Origin: Clostridia bacterium
GTDB lineage: Bacteria; Bacillota_A; Clostridia; Oscillospirales; CAG-272
Assembly: GCA_017630995.1 (NCBI GenBank)
Contig: JAGBUD010000160.1
Location: 1-6,081, forward strand
Direction: 5' to 3'
Length of the DNA: 6,081 nucleotides
The number at the start of each line of letters is the position of its first letter. The stretch's first letter is position 1. The notes beneath the pieces are model-generated. The model was given only the letters and a program-made list of their open reading frames with translations, was not told the DNA's origin and ran no database searches. The position numbers were made by a program, and so were the translations under genes. Shown one piece after another: positions 4,933 to 6,081 of the stretch.

Positions 4933-6081
4933 ATGGCAAACGAAAATAACGTTCAGCAGAATTCAACAAGCGAGCTCGTTGTTCGCAGGGAAAAGCTTGC
5001 AAGCCTTGTAGAAGCAGGCAAAAATCCTTTTGAAATAACAAAGTATGACGTAACCTATTCCAGCGTTGAAGCTATCCGCGAATTTTCCGAAAAGGAAACC
5101 ACTCTCGCAGAGGGTGAAACCATAACCGTAAGAATCGCGGGAAGAATGGTTGCAAGAAGAATAATGGGCAAGGCTTCATTTGCTCATATTCTTGACGGAG
5201 AGGGAAAAATCCAGCTCTACGTTGCAAGAGATGACCTCGGCGATGAGGATTATCAGAGCTTCAAGAAATGGGATATAGGTGATATAATCGGAGTTGAGGG
5301 TATTCTTTTCCGTACCCGTACGGGCGAAATATCCGTTCACGCAAAGAGTGCAACTCTCCTTGCAAAATCGCTCCTTCCTCTTCCCGAAAAGTTCCACGGA
5401 CTTACAAATCTTGAACAGAGATACAGACAGAGATACGTTGACCTTATAGCAAATCCAGAAGTAAAGGAAACGTTCATAAAGCGCTCCAAGATACTTAAGG
5501 TTATAAGAGAATATCTTGATTCCAAGGGATTCCTTGAGGTTGACACGCCTATTCTCGTTCCCCTCGAAATCGGAGCTTCTGCTCGTCCCTTTGTAACCCA
5601 TCATAACACTCTCGATATGGATATGTACCTCCGTATCGAAACCGAGCTTTACCTTAAAAGACTTATCGTTGGCGGTATGAACAAGGTATACGAGGTCGGA
5701 AGAATCTTCAGAAATGAGGGAATGGACCCCAAGCATAACCCCGAATTCACATCTATCGAGCTTTATCAGGCATATACCGACTACTATGGAATGATGGATC
5801 TCGTTGAGGAGCTTTATAAGAAGCTCGCAATCGAAATCTGCGGTGACACCAAAATCACGTATCAGGGCAACGAAATTGATATGGGTAATTGGGAAAGACT
5901 CACTATGGTTGAGGCCGTTAAAAAGTATGCCGGTGTTGATTACAACGATTGGAAGAGTGACGAGGAAGCTCGCGCGGTTGCAAAGGAAAAGCACGTTGAA
6001 GTGCCCGAAAGTGCGACACGGGGTACCGTTCTCGTTGAATTCTTTGACGCATACGTAGAGGATAAGCTCATTCAGCCTACC
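4933..6081 (+). CDS. lysS: Lysyl-tRNA synthetase, class II (3' end beyond window)
   Basis: LysRS attaches lysine to tRNA-Lys in the cytoplasm using ATP. The frame is open from ATG 4933 to the right edge, giving 383 residues of a protein normally near 500. The start has AAGGA at 4921-4925 with a 7-base spacer. Residues about 64-148 are the OB-fold anticodon-binding domain (ITVRIAGRMVARRIMGKASF, then HILDGEGKIQLYV). The class II catalytic core begins with LEQRYRQRYVDL (160-171) and motif 1, GFLEVDTPIL (199-208). It continues with ARPFVTHHNTLDMDMYLRIE (217-236), ELYLKRLIVGG (238-248) and motif 2, FRNEGMDPKHNPEFTSIELY (259-278). Motif 3 lies off the window. Two positions differ from the usual pattern: EIGASARPF where most have a GGA-x-ARPF loop, and RIETELY where most have RIAPELY or RIATELY. 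Both are in frame with intact flanks, so not frameshifts. Confidence 0.96.
   Translation, partial: MANENNVQQNSTSELVVRREKLASLVEAGKNPFEITKYDVTYSSVEAIREFSEKETTLAEGETITVRIAGRMVARRIMGKASFAHILDGEGKIQLYVARDDLGDEDYQSFKKWDIGDIIGVEGILFRTRTGEISVHAKSATLLAKSLLPLPEKFHGLTNLEQRYRQRYVDLIANPEVKETFIKRSKILKVIREYLDSKGFLEVDTPILVPLEIGASARPFVTHHNTLDMDMYLRIETELYLKRLIVGGMNKVYEVGRIFRNEGMDPKHNPEFTSIELYQAYTDYYGMMDLVEELYKKLAIEICGDTKITYQGNEIDMGNWERLTMVEAVKKYAGVDYNDWKSDEEARAVAKEKHVEVPESATRGTVLVEFFDAYVEDKLIQPT

Noticed and set aside
5176..5994. Long open frame on the minus strand (272 codons) inside lysS
   Set aside because: It is antisense to a clearly conserved lysS reading frame, and its translation shows no recognisable domain. 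It arises from the codon composition of the sense gene.

Overview
The window is an ordinary housekeeping stretch of a low-to-mid GC Firmicutes chromosome. It most likely comes from an uncultured Clostridia lineage (Oscillospirales/Christensenellales-like). That placement rests on the prmA-rsmE and greA-lysS pairings, GGAGG-type Shine-Dalgarno sites, a CdaR/PucR-type regulator and AT-rich intergenic DNA with an SigA-like promoter. It is inferred from gene content only. All genes are on the + strand, and the window cuts into genes at both ends.

Layout: (1) 1-914 is prmA (ribosomal protein L11 methyltransferase). Its 5' end is off the window or interrupted: the reading frame from position 3 looks like the true PrmA N-terminus but carries a TAA at 48-50, and the intact frame resumes at ATG 63. 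(2) 926-1660 is rsmE (16S rRNA m3U1498 methyltransferase), closely following prmA. (3) 1661-1900 is a 240-base AT-rich intergenic region with two perfect inverted repeats, a good SigA-type promoter and a leader of about 130 bases. (4) 1901-2986 is a CdaR/PucR-type transcriptional regulator. (5) 2987-3076 is a short gap with two mutually exclusive hairpins. (6) 3077-4390 is a secreted or lipid-anchored S41 (CtpA-like) PDZ protease. (7) 4425-4907 is greA. (8) 4933 to the right edge is lysS, lacking its 3' end.

Functionally, prmA and rsmE both modify the translation apparatus (L11 and 16S rRNA). greA rescues backtracked RNA polymerase and lysS charges tRNA-Lys. The regulator and the protease between these pairs are not obviously related to either, and no metabolic target of the regulator lies in the window.

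I see no mobile element, CRISPR array, tRNA, rRNA, defence system or other novel multi-gene system here. The observations most worth a second look are the in-frame stop in the prmA N-terminal region, the inverted repeat overlapping the -35 of the regulator's promoter, the competing hairpins before the protease, and unusual residues beside conserved active-site motifs in LysRS.
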